From Pseudomonas sp. GOM6 (GTDB taxonomy: Bacteria > Pseudomonadota > Gammaproteobacteria > Pseudomonadales > Pseudomonadaceae), in assembly GCF_029537485.1 (NCBI RefSeq), contig NZ_JARPUS010000017.1:1-64000 (forward strand): DNA of 64,000 nt, given 5' to 3'. Below are positions 1 through 9,730 of the stretch, piece after piece; within the stretch, counting starts at the first letter, position 1; each line of letters opens with the position of its first letter. Both the position numbers and the translations under genes were made by a program. The notes under the pieces are model-generated. The model did not search any database, had not been told where the DNA came from, and worked only from the letters and a program-made list of their open reading frames with translations.

Positions 1-37
1 CGCCGTCGGTGTAGATCTCGACTACTTCGTCACTCAT
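1..37 (-). CDS. rnhA: Ribonuclease HI, N-terminal fragment (runs off the window)
   Basis: Only the first 12 codons are inside the window, on the minus strand from an ATG at 37. They read [12 protein letters not shown], the typical start of Pseudomonas RNase HI, ending in the first strand that carries the catalytic Asp (YTDG). The enzyme degrades the RNA strand of RNA-DNA hybrids. The upstream methyltransferase stop overlaps this start in an ATGA at 34-37, which implies translational coupling. The adjacent order rnhA, methyltransferase, gloB matches P. aeruginosa. The identification rests on this short piece plus the gene order. Confidence 0.75.
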   Translation of the reverse strand, partial: MSDEVVEIYTDG

Positions 38-810
38 TCGCTTCGTTCTTGCCAATTCTTCGATTCGCGCCGGCTGACCTTGGCCACCGGCATCGGCAGC
101 AGCTTGCCCATGCTGGCACGCTGCACCGGCCGCAGCGGACGTAGCCCCACCACCAGCTTGCGCGCCACTAACAGATAGAAACCGCCGCCAGGCGCTTTTA
201 GCCGGACGCCCCAGTCTTCCAGGCGAGCCAGACGCCCCTGCCAGGTTGACGAGGAAAGCGGCGGACGATAGCACCCGAAGCGACGTTTCTCCAGCGCGAA
301 GCCGAGCAGGTTGAGCCAGTCGGTCAGCCGGCTGTGGGAGATGCAACGCGCCTGGCGTAGACCATCGCGAGCGAAATAATGACGCAAGCCCCAAGTGCTC
401 CAGGGATTGATGCCGGTGATCAGCAGGTAACCACCGGGGCGCACACTACGCGCCGCCTCGCGCAACAGGCCATGGGGCGACAGACTGAAGTCCAGACCAT
501 GCTGCAGCACCACCACATCCGCAGCATGCTCGCCCAGCGGCCAGGCCTGTTCCTCACAGGCAATCTGCACGCCGGCCAGTGGCGCGCCCAGGCGCACGTT
601 GCAGCGAATCTGCGGCGCCTTCGGCGGCTCCGCTTCGGCCGGGCCGTAATGCACCAGATAACCGCCAAAGTAGTGGGCCAGCTCCTCATCCAGCGCCAGG
701 CGCTGCTCGGCCAACAGCAGCTCCCCCAGCGGCGAGGCCAACCAGTCGCGCGCGGCACAGATCAACTGCAGCCACTGGGCATCGGCCTGGGCGAAGGGTT
801 GCTCGTCCAT
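34..810 (-). CDS. Class I SAM-dependent methyltransferase, substrate unknown
   Basis: This 258-residue protein has the layout of a class I (Rossmann-type) methyltransferase. A strand ending in [10 protein letters not shown] corresponds to motif II/III, and it is followed by [19 protein letters not shown], the usual post-motif helix and PGG turn seen in UbiE and related families. The start at 810 (MDEQPFAQ) is preferred over the longer open frame because GGAGGT lies just upstream. The gene is divergent from gloB and overlaps the rnhA start by 4 bases. Pseudomonas genomes carry it between rnhA and gloB; the substrate cannot be read from the sequence. Confidence 0.85.
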   Translation of the reverse strand: MDEQPFAQADAQWLQLICAARDWLASPLGELLLAEQRLALDEELAHYFGGYLVHYGPAEAEPPKAPQIRCNVRLGAPLAGVQIACEEQAWPLGEHAADVVVLQHGLDFSLSPHGLLREAARSVRPGGYLLITGINPWSTWGLRHYFARDGLRQARCISHSRLTDWLNLLGFALEKRRFGCYRPPLSSSTWQGRLARLEDWGVRLKAPGGGFYLLVARKLVVGLRPLRPVQRASMGKLLPMPVAKVSRRESKNWQERSE

Positions 811-883
811 CACACCTCCATGCACACAAGAAGGGTCATGGCGCTTAAGATGCGCCAATGCTCTCTGCTTGGCGACCCACAAA

Positions 884-1666
884 ATGTTTCAGATCGACGC
901 CCTTCCCGCCTTCACCGACAACTACCTGTGGCTGCTGCAGGACACCAGTACCCAACGCTGCGCCGTGGTCGATCCCGGCGATGCCGCCCCCGTGCTGGCC
1001 TGGCTGACCGCGCACCCGGGCTGGCAACTCAGCGACATCCTGATCACCCACCATCACCCGGACCACATCGGCGGTGTAGCCCAGCTCCAGGCCGCCACTG
1101 GCGCCAGAGTCTGCGGCCCCGCACGTGAAACGATTCCAGCCCGCGAGCTGGCACTGGACGAAGGTGACCGAGTCACTGTGCTCGGCCTCGACTTCCTTAT
1201 ATACGCAGTGCCCGGTCATACCCTGGGCCATATCGCCTACTACCAGGCCGATGAAGGCTGGCTGTTCTGTGGCGACACCCTGTTTGCCGCCGGCTGCGGT
1301 CGCCTGTTCGAAGGCACGCCGCAACAGATGCATGACTCCCTGTCGCGTCTGGCCGAACTGCCGGAGGCCACCCAGGTCTACTGCACACACGAGTACACCT
1401 TGAGCAACCTGCACTTCGCCCGCGCCGTTGAACCCGAGAATCCGAGCATTGCCGCACGCTTGGCCGAAGTCAGCGCCTGGCGCTCGGCAGGACGCATCAG
1501 CCTGCCGTCCAGCATTGCCCTGGAGAAAGCCAGCAACCCCTTCCTGCGCTGCCAGGAAACATCCGTTAAACAAATAGTCGATGAACGGGAGGGGGCGCAG
1601 CAACGCTCTCCAGCCGAGGTATTTGCTGCCCTGCGGCGCTGGAAGGATGTCTTCAAGGCTGGCTGA
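884..1666 (+). CDS. gloB: Hydroxyacylglutathione hydrolase (glyoxalase II)
   Basis: The 260-residue metallo-beta-lactamase-fold protein carries the binuclear metal motif THHHPDH at about residues 55-61, a further His in [11 protein letters not shown] and the CGDTLF Asp. The C-terminal third has the CTHEYT and NPFLRC segments typical of glyoxalase II. It hydrolyses S-D-lactoylglutathione to D-lactate and glutathione, the second step of methylglyoxal detoxification in the cytoplasm. The ATG at 884 gives [10 protein letters not shown], which matches family N-termini; an upstream TTG at 869 would add five residues. It is divergent from the methyltransferase gene and followed by mltD on the same strand. 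Confidence 0.96.
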   Translation: MFQIDALPAFTDNYLWLLQDTSTQRCAVVDPGDAAPVLAWLTAHPGWQLSDILITHHHPDHIGGVAQLQAATGARVCGPARETIPARELALDEGDRVTVLGLDFLIYAVPGHTLGHIAYYQADEGWLFCGDTLFAAGCGRLFEGTPQQMHDSLSRLAELPEATQVYCTHEYTLSNLHFARAVEPENPSIAARLAEVSAWRSAGRISLPSSIALEKASNPFLRCQETSVKQIVDEREGAQQRSPAEVFAALRRWKDVFKAG

Positions 1667-1757
1667 GACGGCCCGGGCAACTGGTGAAAACTTGACCACC
1701 CTGGGGTGCATTCCTAGAATCGCCTGAATTTTTTGCGCCGGCAGATACTAGCGACCA

Positions 1758-3329
1758 ATGTTTTTATTACCTTCCGAGACCCTTGATTCAACGGCATTGG
1801 CACGAGCAGCAAGGGCTCTGGCGGTGATGATGTGCATAGTGATGGCTGGCTGCCAGAGCATGGGCGGCAAGGACCAGGAGGGTAGCGACACCGACCGCGC
1901 CATCGGCCTGCAGCAAGAGCCGGAATGGATTGAAGACGTGGCGCCGCAGGAGCCCCAGGACATCTGGGAACGCATGCGCGAGGGCTTCGCCCTGCAGGAT
2001 GAAATCGGCGTCAATCCGCGCATTGAGAACCAACGCCTGTGGTTCGTCAGCAATCCCAAGTTCCTCGAACGCGCCAGCCAGCGCGGCAGCCGCTATATCC
2101 ATTACGTGGTCGAGCGTCTGGACGAGCGCAACATGCCGATGGAGCTGGCGCTGCTGCCGATGATCGAGAGCGCCTACAACCCCTACGCCTACTCGCGCAG
2201 CCATGCGGTTGGCATCTGGCAGTTCATCCCCTCCACCGGCCGCTACTTCAACCTGCGCCAGACCAACTGGTACGACGGTCGTCGCGACATCACCGCCTCC
2301 ACCAACGCCGCCCTCAACTACCTGAGCCGCCTGCACGACATGTTCAACGGCGACTGGCTGCTGGCCCTGGCGGCCTACAATGCCGGCGAAGGCACCGTGA
2401 GCCGTGCCATGGAACGCAACCAGAAGCTCGGCCTGCCAACCGACTACTGGAACCTGCCACTGCCCAAGGAAACCCAGGACTACGTACCCAAGCTGCTCGC
2501 ACTGTCGCAGGTTGTGCTGGCCCCCGAAGCTTATGGCATCAGCCTCAACCCGATCGCCAACGAGCCCTACTTCGAGCAGGTCGCCAGCAAGCCGGGACTG
2601 GATCTCGCCAGAGTCGCCGCCATGGTCGACATGGAAGAAGACGAGCTGGAAGTGCTTAACCCGGCCTTCAAGAAAGGCATCACCATGGACGGCCCGCTGC
2701 ACCTGCTGGTGCCGACCGACAAGGCTGAACTGTTCAATGCAAGCCTGGCCATGATGAAACCGCAAGAGCTGGTGAGCTGGCAGGAATACCGCGTGCGCCC
2801 CGGCGACAACCTGCACAGCATCGCCAACCGTCACCATCTGACGGTCAAGACGCTCAAGGACATCAACAAGCTGAGCAGCAACCACCTGCGCGTCGGGCAG
2901 ACACTGAGCATTCCCGGCCAAGCGTCCGCAGGCAAGACGGACATCGCCCTGCATCAACAAACAGCCAAGGCGAGCACTACACAACCGCAGCGCTATCGGG
3001 TGAAGAGCGGCGACACCCTGTGGCAGATCGCCAACACCCACCAGGTTCAACTCAAGGACCTGCAGCGCTGGAACAAGCTCGACGCACGCAGCAAGCTGCG
3101 CCTGGGCCAGGTACTGGAAATCCATGGCACCGGCGCCAGTCAACCGGTCGCGGCAGCCAAGGCCGATAGCCGCAGGAATGTCACCTACTACCGGGTCAAA
3201 CAGGGCGACTCGATGTACCTGGTTGCCCAGCGTTTCAAGGTCGATGTCAAACGCCTGCAGAGCTGGAATCCGCGTAGCGACAGCCGTCTGCTCAAGCCTG
3301 GACAGACCCTGACGCTCTACCTCGACTGA
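1758..3329 (+). CDS. mltD: Membrane-bound lytic murein transglycosylase D with LysM repeats
   Basis: This 523-residue lipoprotein has a signal segment ending in the lipobox VMAGC (Cys about 32). A lytic transglycosylase domain follows, with the catalytic Glu in LLPMIESAYNP (about residue 137) and the conserved AVGIWQF and AAYNAGEG motifs. Three LysM repeats close the protein, beginning near residues 344 (YRVRPGDNL), 414 (YRVKSGDTL) and 476 (YRVKQGDSM). The enzyme cleaves peptidoglycan glycan strands to 1,6-anhydromuropeptides in the periplasm, and LysM domains bind the glycan. E. coli MltD commonly has two LysM repeats, so three is on the long side. It sits between gloB and a convergent HDOD gene, as in P. 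aeruginosa. Confidence 0.94.
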   Translation: MFLLPSETLDSTALARAARALAVMMCIVMAGCQSMGGKDQEGSDTDRAIGLQQEPEWIEDVAPQEPQDIWERMREGFALQDEIGVNPRIENQRLWFVSNPKFLERASQRGSRYIHYVVERLDERNMPMELALLPMIESAYNPYAYSRSHAVGIWQFIPSTGRYFNLRQTNWYDGRRDITASTNAALNYLSRLHDMFNGDWLLALAAYNAGEGTVSRAMERNQKLGLPTDYWNLPLPKETQDYVPKLLALSQVVLAPEAYGISLNPIANEPYFEQVASKPGLDLARVAAMVDMEEDELEVLNPAFKKGITMDGPLHLLVPTDKAELFNASLAMMKPQELVSWQEYRVRPGDNLHSIANRHHLTVKTLKDINKLSSNHLRVGQTLSIPGQASAGKTDIALHQQTAKASTTQPQRYRVKSGDTLWQIANTHQVQLKDLQRWNKLDARSKLRLGQVLEIHGTGASQPVAAAKADSRRNVTYYRVKQGDSMYLVAQRFKVDVKRLQSWNPRSDSRLLKPGQTLTLYLD

Positions 3330-3341
3330 CTTCCCCCCTCG

Positions 3342-3363
3342 CAGATGCCAGGCCAGGCATCTG
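3342..3363. terminator. Hairpin between convergent mltD and HDOD genes
   Basis: An 8-bp perfect stem (CAGATGCC / GGCATCTG) with a 6-base loop lies in the 47-base gap between two convergent genes. No clear T-run follows on either strand, so its role as a terminator is inferred from position. Confidence 0.4.
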
Positions 3364-3376
3364 TGGAGCAGAATAT

Positions 3377-4837
3377 TCAGCGTTTGCTCAACGCCTCCAG
3401 GCAACGCCCAGTCAGCTGGGTGAAACGCTGAAACGCCACAAACTGCTCGTGCTTGAGCGCTCGCCCGGACACCCGACTGTCGGCGTACAGCACGCCAATC
3501 TCGCGAGTACCTGCCAACAAAGGCGCGATAAAGAACATGCCCTGGCCGAGCATCTGTCGCATCGGCAACGTCACCAGTTCGGCCAGGTTGTAGCTGGCCG
3601 GCACGCCCATCCAGATCGCTTCGCGGTTGCGCAAGACATAACTGAAGATATGCGGCTGCTCGCTTTGCTGCACCGGCAACTGGAACTCCGCCAACCAGTG
3701 CTCGGTACTCTCGCCCACCGCCCGCTTGGCGCGAAAACGGCTCTGACCATCCGCCAAAACGGCCAGCATTACCCGCTCCAACCCGGCCCCTTGGTGCAGC
3801 CCCTTGAGCAAGGTATCTAGGATCAGGCCGATGTCGCCCTTCTGACTGACCATCATGCCCAGGTCCTGCAAGGCCTGCTGCAACACCAGCAGGTCGGGCT
3901 GCAACAGGCGCGCCTTACGCTCCTGCTGCTGCAGCTTGATCTGCTCAGGGTCCGTATTGGGGATCAGCCTGCAAAGCTGACTGGCACCAAAAGTGGCCGC
4001 AACCTCAACCGTTTCCCGGGCACTTTCCAACACCTGCTGCAAGGCATCCTCCGGGCTGACGCCGGTAAAATCAGCCAGTTGCTGCACCAGCTTCTCCATT
4101 TCCGGAGAATCCCAACCCTCCAGTGCCGCCTCGCTGATCCTCACGCCCAGATTGATGGCCCGCACGGCCGGATCGTGCTGATTGCCGCTGCCATGGGCAA
4201 AAGCCGCCAACTCACCGAGGTTCCAGCTCTTTACCAGGCCCTGCGTGAGCTGGCGGAAGCTGGTACCCAGCACCTGGCGGACCGCCTCCTCTTCATCCAT
4301 GCCCGGCAGCTCCAGCAACTCGGCCAACTCATCGGCCTGCTCCCCCCCACAAGCCCAGAAGGCCAGCTCGCCCACGGTATGCAGCAGGGCGGCGATAAAC
4401 ACCTCTTCCTGATGTTTGCTCAGCACGTAACCGGCAATGTTGCGTGCCTGCACGGCGGCGTGAAAGGAACGGGCCAACAGGCTTTGCAGCTGCTCACGCG
4501 GCACCTTGGCCAGCAAACTGTCGATCAGACTGACCGACATGCCGATCAGGCGCACATTGTCGAAGCCGATCAGCACGATGGCCCGCGAGATGGTACGAAT
4601 ACTTTCCTGCGAGGGGTTGTAGTAGACACTGTTGCCAACGCGCAGCACTTTCGCGGTCAGCGAAGCGTCACGCAGCAGCACATCTGCCAGCTGCTGCACG
4701 GAGGCATGCTCCGCTTGCGACAGGCGATGGAGGTCTTGCACCACCGTGGCCAAGGCAGGCAATTCGGCCTGATTAAGACGATCTATCCATGCCTGTAAAC
4801 CGACACTTCGTTCCACCTGGGCGCGCACTTCTTTCAA
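3377..4837 (-). CDS. HDOD-domain signalling protein with C-terminal GAF-like region
   Basis: The N-terminal half (about residues 15-215) is an HDOD domain: LPALATVVQDLHRLS, then the DASLTAKVLRVGNS motif, SRAIVLIGFDNVR, and AALLHTVGELAFW in place of an intact HD pair. The C-terminal region (about 320-480) resembles a GAF sensor (DTLLKGLHQGAGLERVMLAVLA, then IGVLYADSR). HDOD proteins lack proven enzymatic activity and act in signal transduction and motility or biofilm control in pseudomonads. The start is uncertain: the longest frame begins at a TTG at 4837, and a GTG three codons inside is equally possible. It is divergent from the first Yej binding-protein gene. Confidence 0.8.
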   Translation of the reverse strand: MKEVRAQVERSVGLQAWIDRLNQAELPALATVVQDLHRLSQAEHASVQQLADVLLRDASLTAKVLRVGNSVYYNPSQESIRTISRAIVLIGFDNVRLIGMSVSLIDSLLAKVPREQLQSLLARSFHAAVQARNIAGYVLSKHQEEVFIAALLHTVGELAFWACGGEQADELAELLELPGMDEEEAVRQVLGTSFRQLTQGLVKSWNLGELAAFAHGSGNQHDPAVRAINLGVRISEAALEGWDSPEMEKLVQQLADFTGVSPEDALQQVLESARETVEVAATFGASQLCRLIPNTDPEQIKLQQQERKARLLQPDLLVLQQALQDLGMMVSQKGDIGLILDTLLKGLHQGAGLERVMLAVLADGQSRFRAKRAVGESTEHWLAEFQLPVQQSEQPHIFSYVLRNREAIWMGVPASYNLAELVTLPMRQMLGQGMFFIAPLLAGTREIGVLYADSRVSGRALKHEQFVAFQRFTQLTGRCLEALSKR

Positions 4838-4963
4838 TTTGTTTCAGTGTAATCAAAATGCTGGCACCTGCCTTGGGAGCGCACTCTTTTTCCTGCGGAT
4901 ACAAGCTGTTACTGTACCGGCAAACCAACGCACGGGAGGCAAAGCCTGCCGTCAGAAAGCCCC

Positions 4964-6814
4964 ATGGACTGGACCTCGCCTCTAATGCGTCCCCTGCTCT
5001 CGCTGATTCTCGGCCTGGCCATGAGCTTTCCTGCTTTCGCAACCCTGATCGAAAGCCATGGCTATGCCCAGTTCGGGACTCTCAAGTACCCGGCCAGCTT
5101 CACCCACTTCGACTGGGTCAACCCCGAGGCACCCAAAGGTGGCACTCTGCGGGTCATGGCCTACGGCACCTTTGATACGCTCAATCCCTACAGCTTCAAG
5201 GGCAGCAGCCCTGCCGCCGCGCCTAATTTCCTGCAGTACGGGGTCAGCGAATTCAACGAGCCACTGATGGTGGGCACAGGCCCCTACGACCCCTCGGGCG
5301 ATGAACCCGCCTCCAGCTACGGGCTGATCGCCAAGAGCGTGGAATACAGCGAGGATCGCAGCTGGGTGGTGTTCAATCTGCGCGAAGAAGCGCGCTTTCA
5401 TGATGGCAAGCCGATTACCGCCTTCGATGTGGCCTTTTCCTACCGCACCCTGGTCAGGGACGGCCACCCGCAGTACCGCACGGCCCTGCAGGAGGTCAAG
5501 CGGGTCGACATCCTCAATCGCCACCGCATTCGTTTTGTGCTCAAACGCAGCAACAATCCCCTGCTGATCCTGCGCCTGGGCGAATTGCCGGTGCTGCCCC
5601 AGCACTACTGGAAAAATCGGGACTTCAAAACCACCAGCTTCGAAGTACCACTGGGCAGCGGTCCTTACCGCATCAGCAAGGTGGAGCCTGGCCGCAGCCT
5701 GGTGTTCGAACGGGTCAAGGACTGGTGGGGCGAACAACTGCCGGTCAATCGCGGCAAATACAACTTCGATCGGGTGGAAGTCGATTTCTATCGCGACAGC
5801 AGCGTCGCCTTCGAGGCGTTCAAGGCCGGCGAGTTCGACTTCTACATCGAACACCAGGCGAAGAACTGGGCCAATGCTTACCGCTTCCCGGCCATCGCAC
5901 GTGGCGAAGTGATCCGCGCCGAGATCCCGCACCAGATTCCGACCCAGAGCCAGGCGCTGTTCATGAACACACGTCGCGCGATCTTCGCCGAGCGCAAGGT
6001 GCGCGAAGCTCTGGGCCTGATGTTCGATTTCGAATGGACCAATCGGGCACTGTTCAATAGTGCCTACAAACGCAGCACCAGCTACTACCCGAACAGCGAA
6101 TTCGCTGCATCCGGCATCCCCGAGGGCGCCGAATGGCTACTGCTCTCGCCCTATCGCAAACAGCTACCAAACAAGGTGTTTACCCAGCCATTCGCCCTGC
6201 CGGTCACCGATGGCCGTGGCATTCCTCGCGACACACTGCGCAAGGCCCTCGGCCTGCTGGCCGAGGCCGGCTGGAAACCTTCCGGCGGCAGGCTGGTCAA
6301 CGCCAGGGGCGAGCCACTGCGCTTCGAGATCCTGCTGGTCAACCCGAACCTGGAACGCATCCTCCAGCCCTATACCGAGAACCTGGCCAGCATCGGCATC
6401 GATGCCGTACTGCGTACCGTCGACCGCGCCCAGTACAAGCAGCGCCTGGACCACTTCGATTACGACATGATCCTCATGACCCTGGCGCAGAGCCTCAGCC
6501 CCGGCCTGGAACAGTGGCTGTACTTCCACTCCAGCCAGGCCGAGGTAAAAGGCAGCAAGAACTACGCAGGCGTGCGCCACCCGGTGGTCGACGCCATGCT
6601 GGAAAAATTGCTGGCGGCGCAGACCCGTGAGCAACAGGTGGCCGCCACACGCGCCCTTGATCGCATCCTGCTCTGGCAGCATTACAGCATCCCCAACTGG
6701 TACATCAATCACCATCGTCTGGCGTACCGCAACCGGTTCGCCTTCGTCACCACCCCGCCCTACACACTAGGGCTGCGGGCCTGGTGGCTGAAGCCCACGG
6801 AGACCGCTCGATGA
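4964..6814 (+). CDS. YejA-type periplasmic peptide-binding protein, first copy
   Basis: This extracellular solute-binding protein family 5 member (616 residues) has a signal peptide (MRPLLSLILGLAMSFPAFA). The mature part carries the family pattern GGTLRVMAYGTFDTLNPY, YRTLVRDG, LGSGPYRI and ERVKDWWG. It should capture oligopeptides in the periplasm for the downstream YejBEF-type transporter. The start could be 4964 or an in-frame ATG at 4985 directly before the signal peptide. Its stop overlaps the next start in ATGA at 6811-6814, so the two binding proteins are translationally coupled. It is a diverged paralogue of the next gene (shared NFDRV, FKAG, PNSEF/ENSEL blocks). Confidence 0.9.
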   Translation: MDWTSPLMRPLLSLILGLAMSFPAFATLIESHGYAQFGTLKYPASFTHFDWVNPEAPKGGTLRVMAYGTFDTLNPYSFKGSSPAAAPNFLQYGVSEFNEPLMVGTGPYDPSGDEPASSYGLIAKSVEYSEDRSWVVFNLREEARFHDGKPITAFDVAFSYRTLVRDGHPQYRTALQEVKRVDILNRHRIRFVLKRSNNPLLILRLGELPVLPQHYWKNRDFKTTSFEVPLGSGPYRISKVEPGRSLVFERVKDWWGEQLPVNRGKYNFDRVEVDFYRDSSVAFEAFKAGEFDFYIEHQAKNWANAYRFPAIARGEVIRAEIPHQIPTQSQALFMNTRRAIFAERKVREALGLMFDFEWTNRALFNSAYKRSTSYYPNSEFAASGIPEGAEWLLLSPYRKQLPNKVFTQPFALPVTDGRGIPRDTLRKALGLLAEAGWKPSGGRLVNARGEPLRFEILLVNPNLERILQPYTENLASIGIDAVLRTVDRAQYKQRLDHFDYDMILMTLAQSLSPGLEQWLYFHSSQAEVKGSKNYAGVRHPVVDAMLEKLLAAQTREQQVAATRALDRILLWQHYSIPNWYINHHRLAYRNRFAFVTTPPYTLGLRAWWLKPTETAR

Positions 6815-8643
6815 CTTTCCCCTTGCGCACCCTCGGCGCTGCCCTTGTACTGCTGGCCAGCGCGACCCAGGCCGAGCCGCGCCACGCCGCAACCCTGTAC
6901 GACGAGCCTCCCAAATACCCAGCAGATTTCCAGCACTTCGACTACGTCAACCCGGACGCCCCCAAGGGCGGTCTGCTGCGCCAGCGCGGCGTCGGCACCT
7001 TTGACAGCTTCAACCCCTTCATCCCCAAAGGCACACCGGCCAACATCGGCCTGATCTACGACAGCCTGACTTACCAATCTCAAGACGAGCCCTTGACCGT
7101 CTATGGCCTGGTCGCCGAGAAAATCGACAAGGCGCCCGACAACAGCTATGTGCGCTTCCTGCTCAATCCCAAGGCCCGCTTTCACGACGGCACGCCGATC
7201 ACCGCCGACGACGTGATCTTCACCTTCAACATCCTGCTAGAGAAAGGCGACCCGCTCTACCGCCATTACTATGCTGATGTGGCGCAGGTGGTGGCCGAGG
7301 ACAAGCTCAGCGTGCGCTTCGACTTCAAGCACAAGGACAACCGCGAGCTACCGATGATCCTCGGCCAGTTGGCCGTACTGCCCAAGCACTGGTGGGCCAG
7401 CCGCGACTTCGGCAAGGGTAGCCTCGAGCCGCCCCTGGGCAGCGGCCCCTACAAGATCAGCAAGGTATCGCCAGGCAGCAGCCTGGAGCTTGAGCGGGTC
7501 AAGGACTGGTGGGCCAAGGATCTTCCGGTAAGCCGTGGCCTCTACAACTTCGACCGAATCCGCACCGAGTACTACCGCGACAGCCAAGTCGCCCTGGAAG
7601 CCTTCAAGGCCGGTCACTTCGACGTCAACGAAGAGTATTCGGCCAAGGATTGGAACACCGGCTATGACTCCCCAGCACTGCGCGCGGGCAAGTTCATCCA
7701 GGTTTCCATCCAGAAAGGCATCCCGGCTGGCATGCAGGGCTACGTGTTCAACCTGCGCCGCCCGATCTTCCAGGATCGCCGCGTGCGCGAGGCCATCGCC
7801 CAGCTGTTCGACTTCGAATGGGCCAAGAAGCAGATTTTCTACGGTGACTACAAGCGCACCCACAGCTATTTCGAGAACTCCGAACTGGCCGCTACCGGCT
7901 TGCCGTCCGAGGCTGAGCTGAAACTGCTGGAACCGCTACGTGACAAGCTGCCCCCGGAAGTATTCAACCTCGAATTCCAGCCACCGGTGAGCGACGGCAG
8001 CGGCATCATCCGCGAACAGAGCCGTCGCGCCTTCCAGCTGCTGACCGAGGCCGGCTACCGCATCGAAGATGACAAGATGATCGGGCCGGACGGCAAGCAA
8101 CTGGCCTTCGAGTTCCTCAACTTCCAGCCCAACCTCGAACGCGTGGTGCTGCCGTTCAAACGCAACCTCGCCGAGCTGGGCATCGACCTGCAGATCCGCC
8201 GGGTCGACGTCTCGCAGTACATCAATCGCCTGCGCGAATGGGACTACGACATGACCTCAGCAGTCTGGCCGCAGTCCAACTCCCCCGGCAACGAGCAGCT
8301 GGACATGTGGCACTCCAGCAGCGCCGACAAACGCGGCAGCCAGAACTACATCGGCCTGCGCGACCCGGCCATCGACCAACTGGTCGAGAGCCTGATCCGC
8401 GCCGACTCACGCCAAGCGCTGGTCACCCATGCCCGCGCCCTGGATCGCGCCCTGCTCTGGGGCCACTACGTGGTGCCCAACTATTACGTCGACGCCTGGC
8501 GCGTAGCCTACTGGAAGCGCTTCGGCCGCCCGGCCATTACGCCACAGTCGGACTTCGGCCTGATGACCTGGTGGGAAGAACAGCCGCTGCATGCCCCGCA
8601 GCAGCCAGCGCCCACCACTGACGCCCAGCAGGAAGCCCAGTAA
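6811..8643 (+). CDS. YejA-type periplasmic peptide-binding protein, second copy
   Basis: The 610-residue product has a signal peptide ([21 protein letters not shown]) followed by the SBP family 5 fold: [43 protein letters not shown] and [10 protein letters not shown]. The ATG at 6811 overlaps the stop of the first copy, and the TAA stop shares its last base with the yejB start (TAATG at 8641-8645). It is the partner expected for YejB and YejE. The tandem pair suggests two peptide specificities feeding one permease. Position and length match the P. aeruginosa neighbours of fabI. Confidence 0.92.
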   Translation: MTFPLRTLGAALVLLASATQAEPRHAATLYDEPPKYPADFQHFDYVNPDAPKGGLLRQRGVGTFDSFNPFIPKGTPANIGLIYDSLTYQSQDEPLTVYGLVAEKIDKAPDNSYVRFLLNPKARFHDGTPITADDVIFTFNILLEKGDPLYRHYYADVAQVVAEDKLSVRFDFKHKDNRELPMILGQLAVLPKHWWASRDFGKGSLEPPLGSGPYKISKVSPGSSLELERVKDWWAKDLPVSRGLYNFDRIRTEYYRDSQVALEAFKAGHFDVNEEYSAKDWNTGYDSPALRAGKFIQVSIQKGIPAGMQGYVFNLRRPIFQDRRVREAIAQLFDFEWAKKQIFYGDYKRTHSYFENSELAATGLPSEAELKLLEPLRDKLPPEVFNLEFQPPVSDGSGIIREQSRRAFQLLTEAGYRIEDDKMIGPDGKQLAFEFLNFQPNLERVVLPFKRNLAELGIDLQIRRVDVSQYINRLREWDYDMTSAVWPQSNSPGNEQLDMWHSSSADKRGSQNYIGLRDPAIDQLVESLIRADSRQALVTHARALDRALLWGHYVVPNYYVDAWRVAYWKRFGRPAITPQSDFGLMTWWEEQPLHAPQQPAPTTDAQQEAQ

Positions 8644-9728
8644 TGCTGGCCTATATCATCCGCCGCCTGCTGCTGATCATTCCGACCCTGCTCGGCATCC
8701 TGCTGATCAACTTCATCATCGTCCAGGCCGCGCCTGGCGGACCGGTGGAGCAGATGATCGCCAAGCTGGAAGGCTTCGACGCCGCATCCGGCGGCGCCAC
8801 CGCACGGATCTCCGGCGGCGGCGGAGAGGTTTCCATGGCGGGCTCCAATTATCGAGGCTCGCAAGGTCTGGATCCCAAGCTGGTGGAAGAAATCGAGAAG
8901 ATGTACGGCTTCGACAAGTCGGCCCCGGAGCGTTTCTGGCTGATGCTCAGCAGCTACGCCCAGCTCGACTTCGGCGAAAGCTTCTTCCGCGACGCCACGG
9001 TAATCGAGCTGATCCTGGAAAAGATGCCGGTGTCGATTTCCCTCGGTCTGTGGAGCACACTGATCACCTACCTGATCTCCATCCCGCTGGGCATTGCCAA
9101 GGCCACCCGCCACGGCAGCGCCTTCGATGTCTGGACCAGCTCGGCGATCATCGTCGGCTACGCCATCCCGGCGTTCCTCTTCGCCATCCTGCTGATCGTG
9201 CTGTTCGCCGGTGGCAGTTACTGGGACTGGTTCCCCCTGCGCGGCCTGACTTCAAGCAACTTCGACCAGCTCAGCCTCGGCGGCAAGATCCTCGACTACT
9301 TCTGGCACCTGGCCCTGCCGGTGACGGCCCTGGTGATCGGCAGCTTCGCCACGCTGACCCTGTTGACCAAGAACAGCTTCCTCGACGAAATCGGCAAGCA
9401 ATACGTGGTCACCGCCCGCGCCAAGGGCCTGACCGATCACCGCGTGCTCTACGGCCACGTGTTCCGCAACGCCATGCTGATCGTGGTGGCCGGTTTCCCG
9501 GCGGCCTTCCTCGGCATCTTCTTTGCGGGCTCCATGCTGATCGAAGTGATCTTCTCCCTCGATGGTCTTGGTCTGCTGGGCTTTGAATCCATCGTCAACC
9601 GCGATTACCCGGTGGTCTTCGGCACCCTGTTCATCTTTTCCCTGTTCGGCCTGCTGGCCAAACTGTTGAGCGACCTGATGTACACCCTGATCGACCCACG
9701 CATCGACTTCGAAACCCGGGAGCACTGA
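8643..9728 (+). CDS. yejB: Peptide ABC transporter permease YejB
   Basis: This 361-residue DppB/OppB-type permease starts with a membrane segment containing [24 protein letters not shown] glycine-rich periplasmic loop (about 45-75) typical of YejB follows, then five further hydrophobic segments. The EAA loop [22 protein letters not shown] contacts the ATPase. It forms the inner-membrane channel with YejE. The start overlaps the stop of the preceding binding protein, and yejE begins 2 bases after the stop, so the operon is tightly packed. Confidence 0.94.
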   Translation: MLAYIIRRLLLIIPTLLGILLINFIIVQAAPGGPVEQMIAKLEGFDAASGGATARISGGGGEVSMAGSNYRGSQGLDPKLVEEIEKMYGFDKSAPERFWLMLSSYAQLDFGESFFRDATVIELILEKMPVSISLGLWSTLITYLISIPLGIAKATRHGSAFDVWTSSAIIVGYAIPAFLFAILLIVLFAGGSYWDWFPLRGLTSSNFDQLSLGGKILDYFWHLALPVTALVIGSFATLTLLTKNSFLDEIGKQYVVTARAKGLTDHRVLYGHVFRNAMLIVVAGFPAAFLGIFFAGSMLIEVIFSLDGLGLLGFESIVNRDYPVVFGTLFIFSLFGLLAKLLSDLMYTLIDPRIDFETREH

Positions 9729-9730
9729 TC

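Noticed and set aside
1788-3404. A 538-codon open frame on the minus strand opposite mltD
   Set aside because: It is the shadow of mltD in high-GC sequence. The plus-strand product has lipobox, catalytic Glu and LysM repeats, while the opposite frame has no domain.
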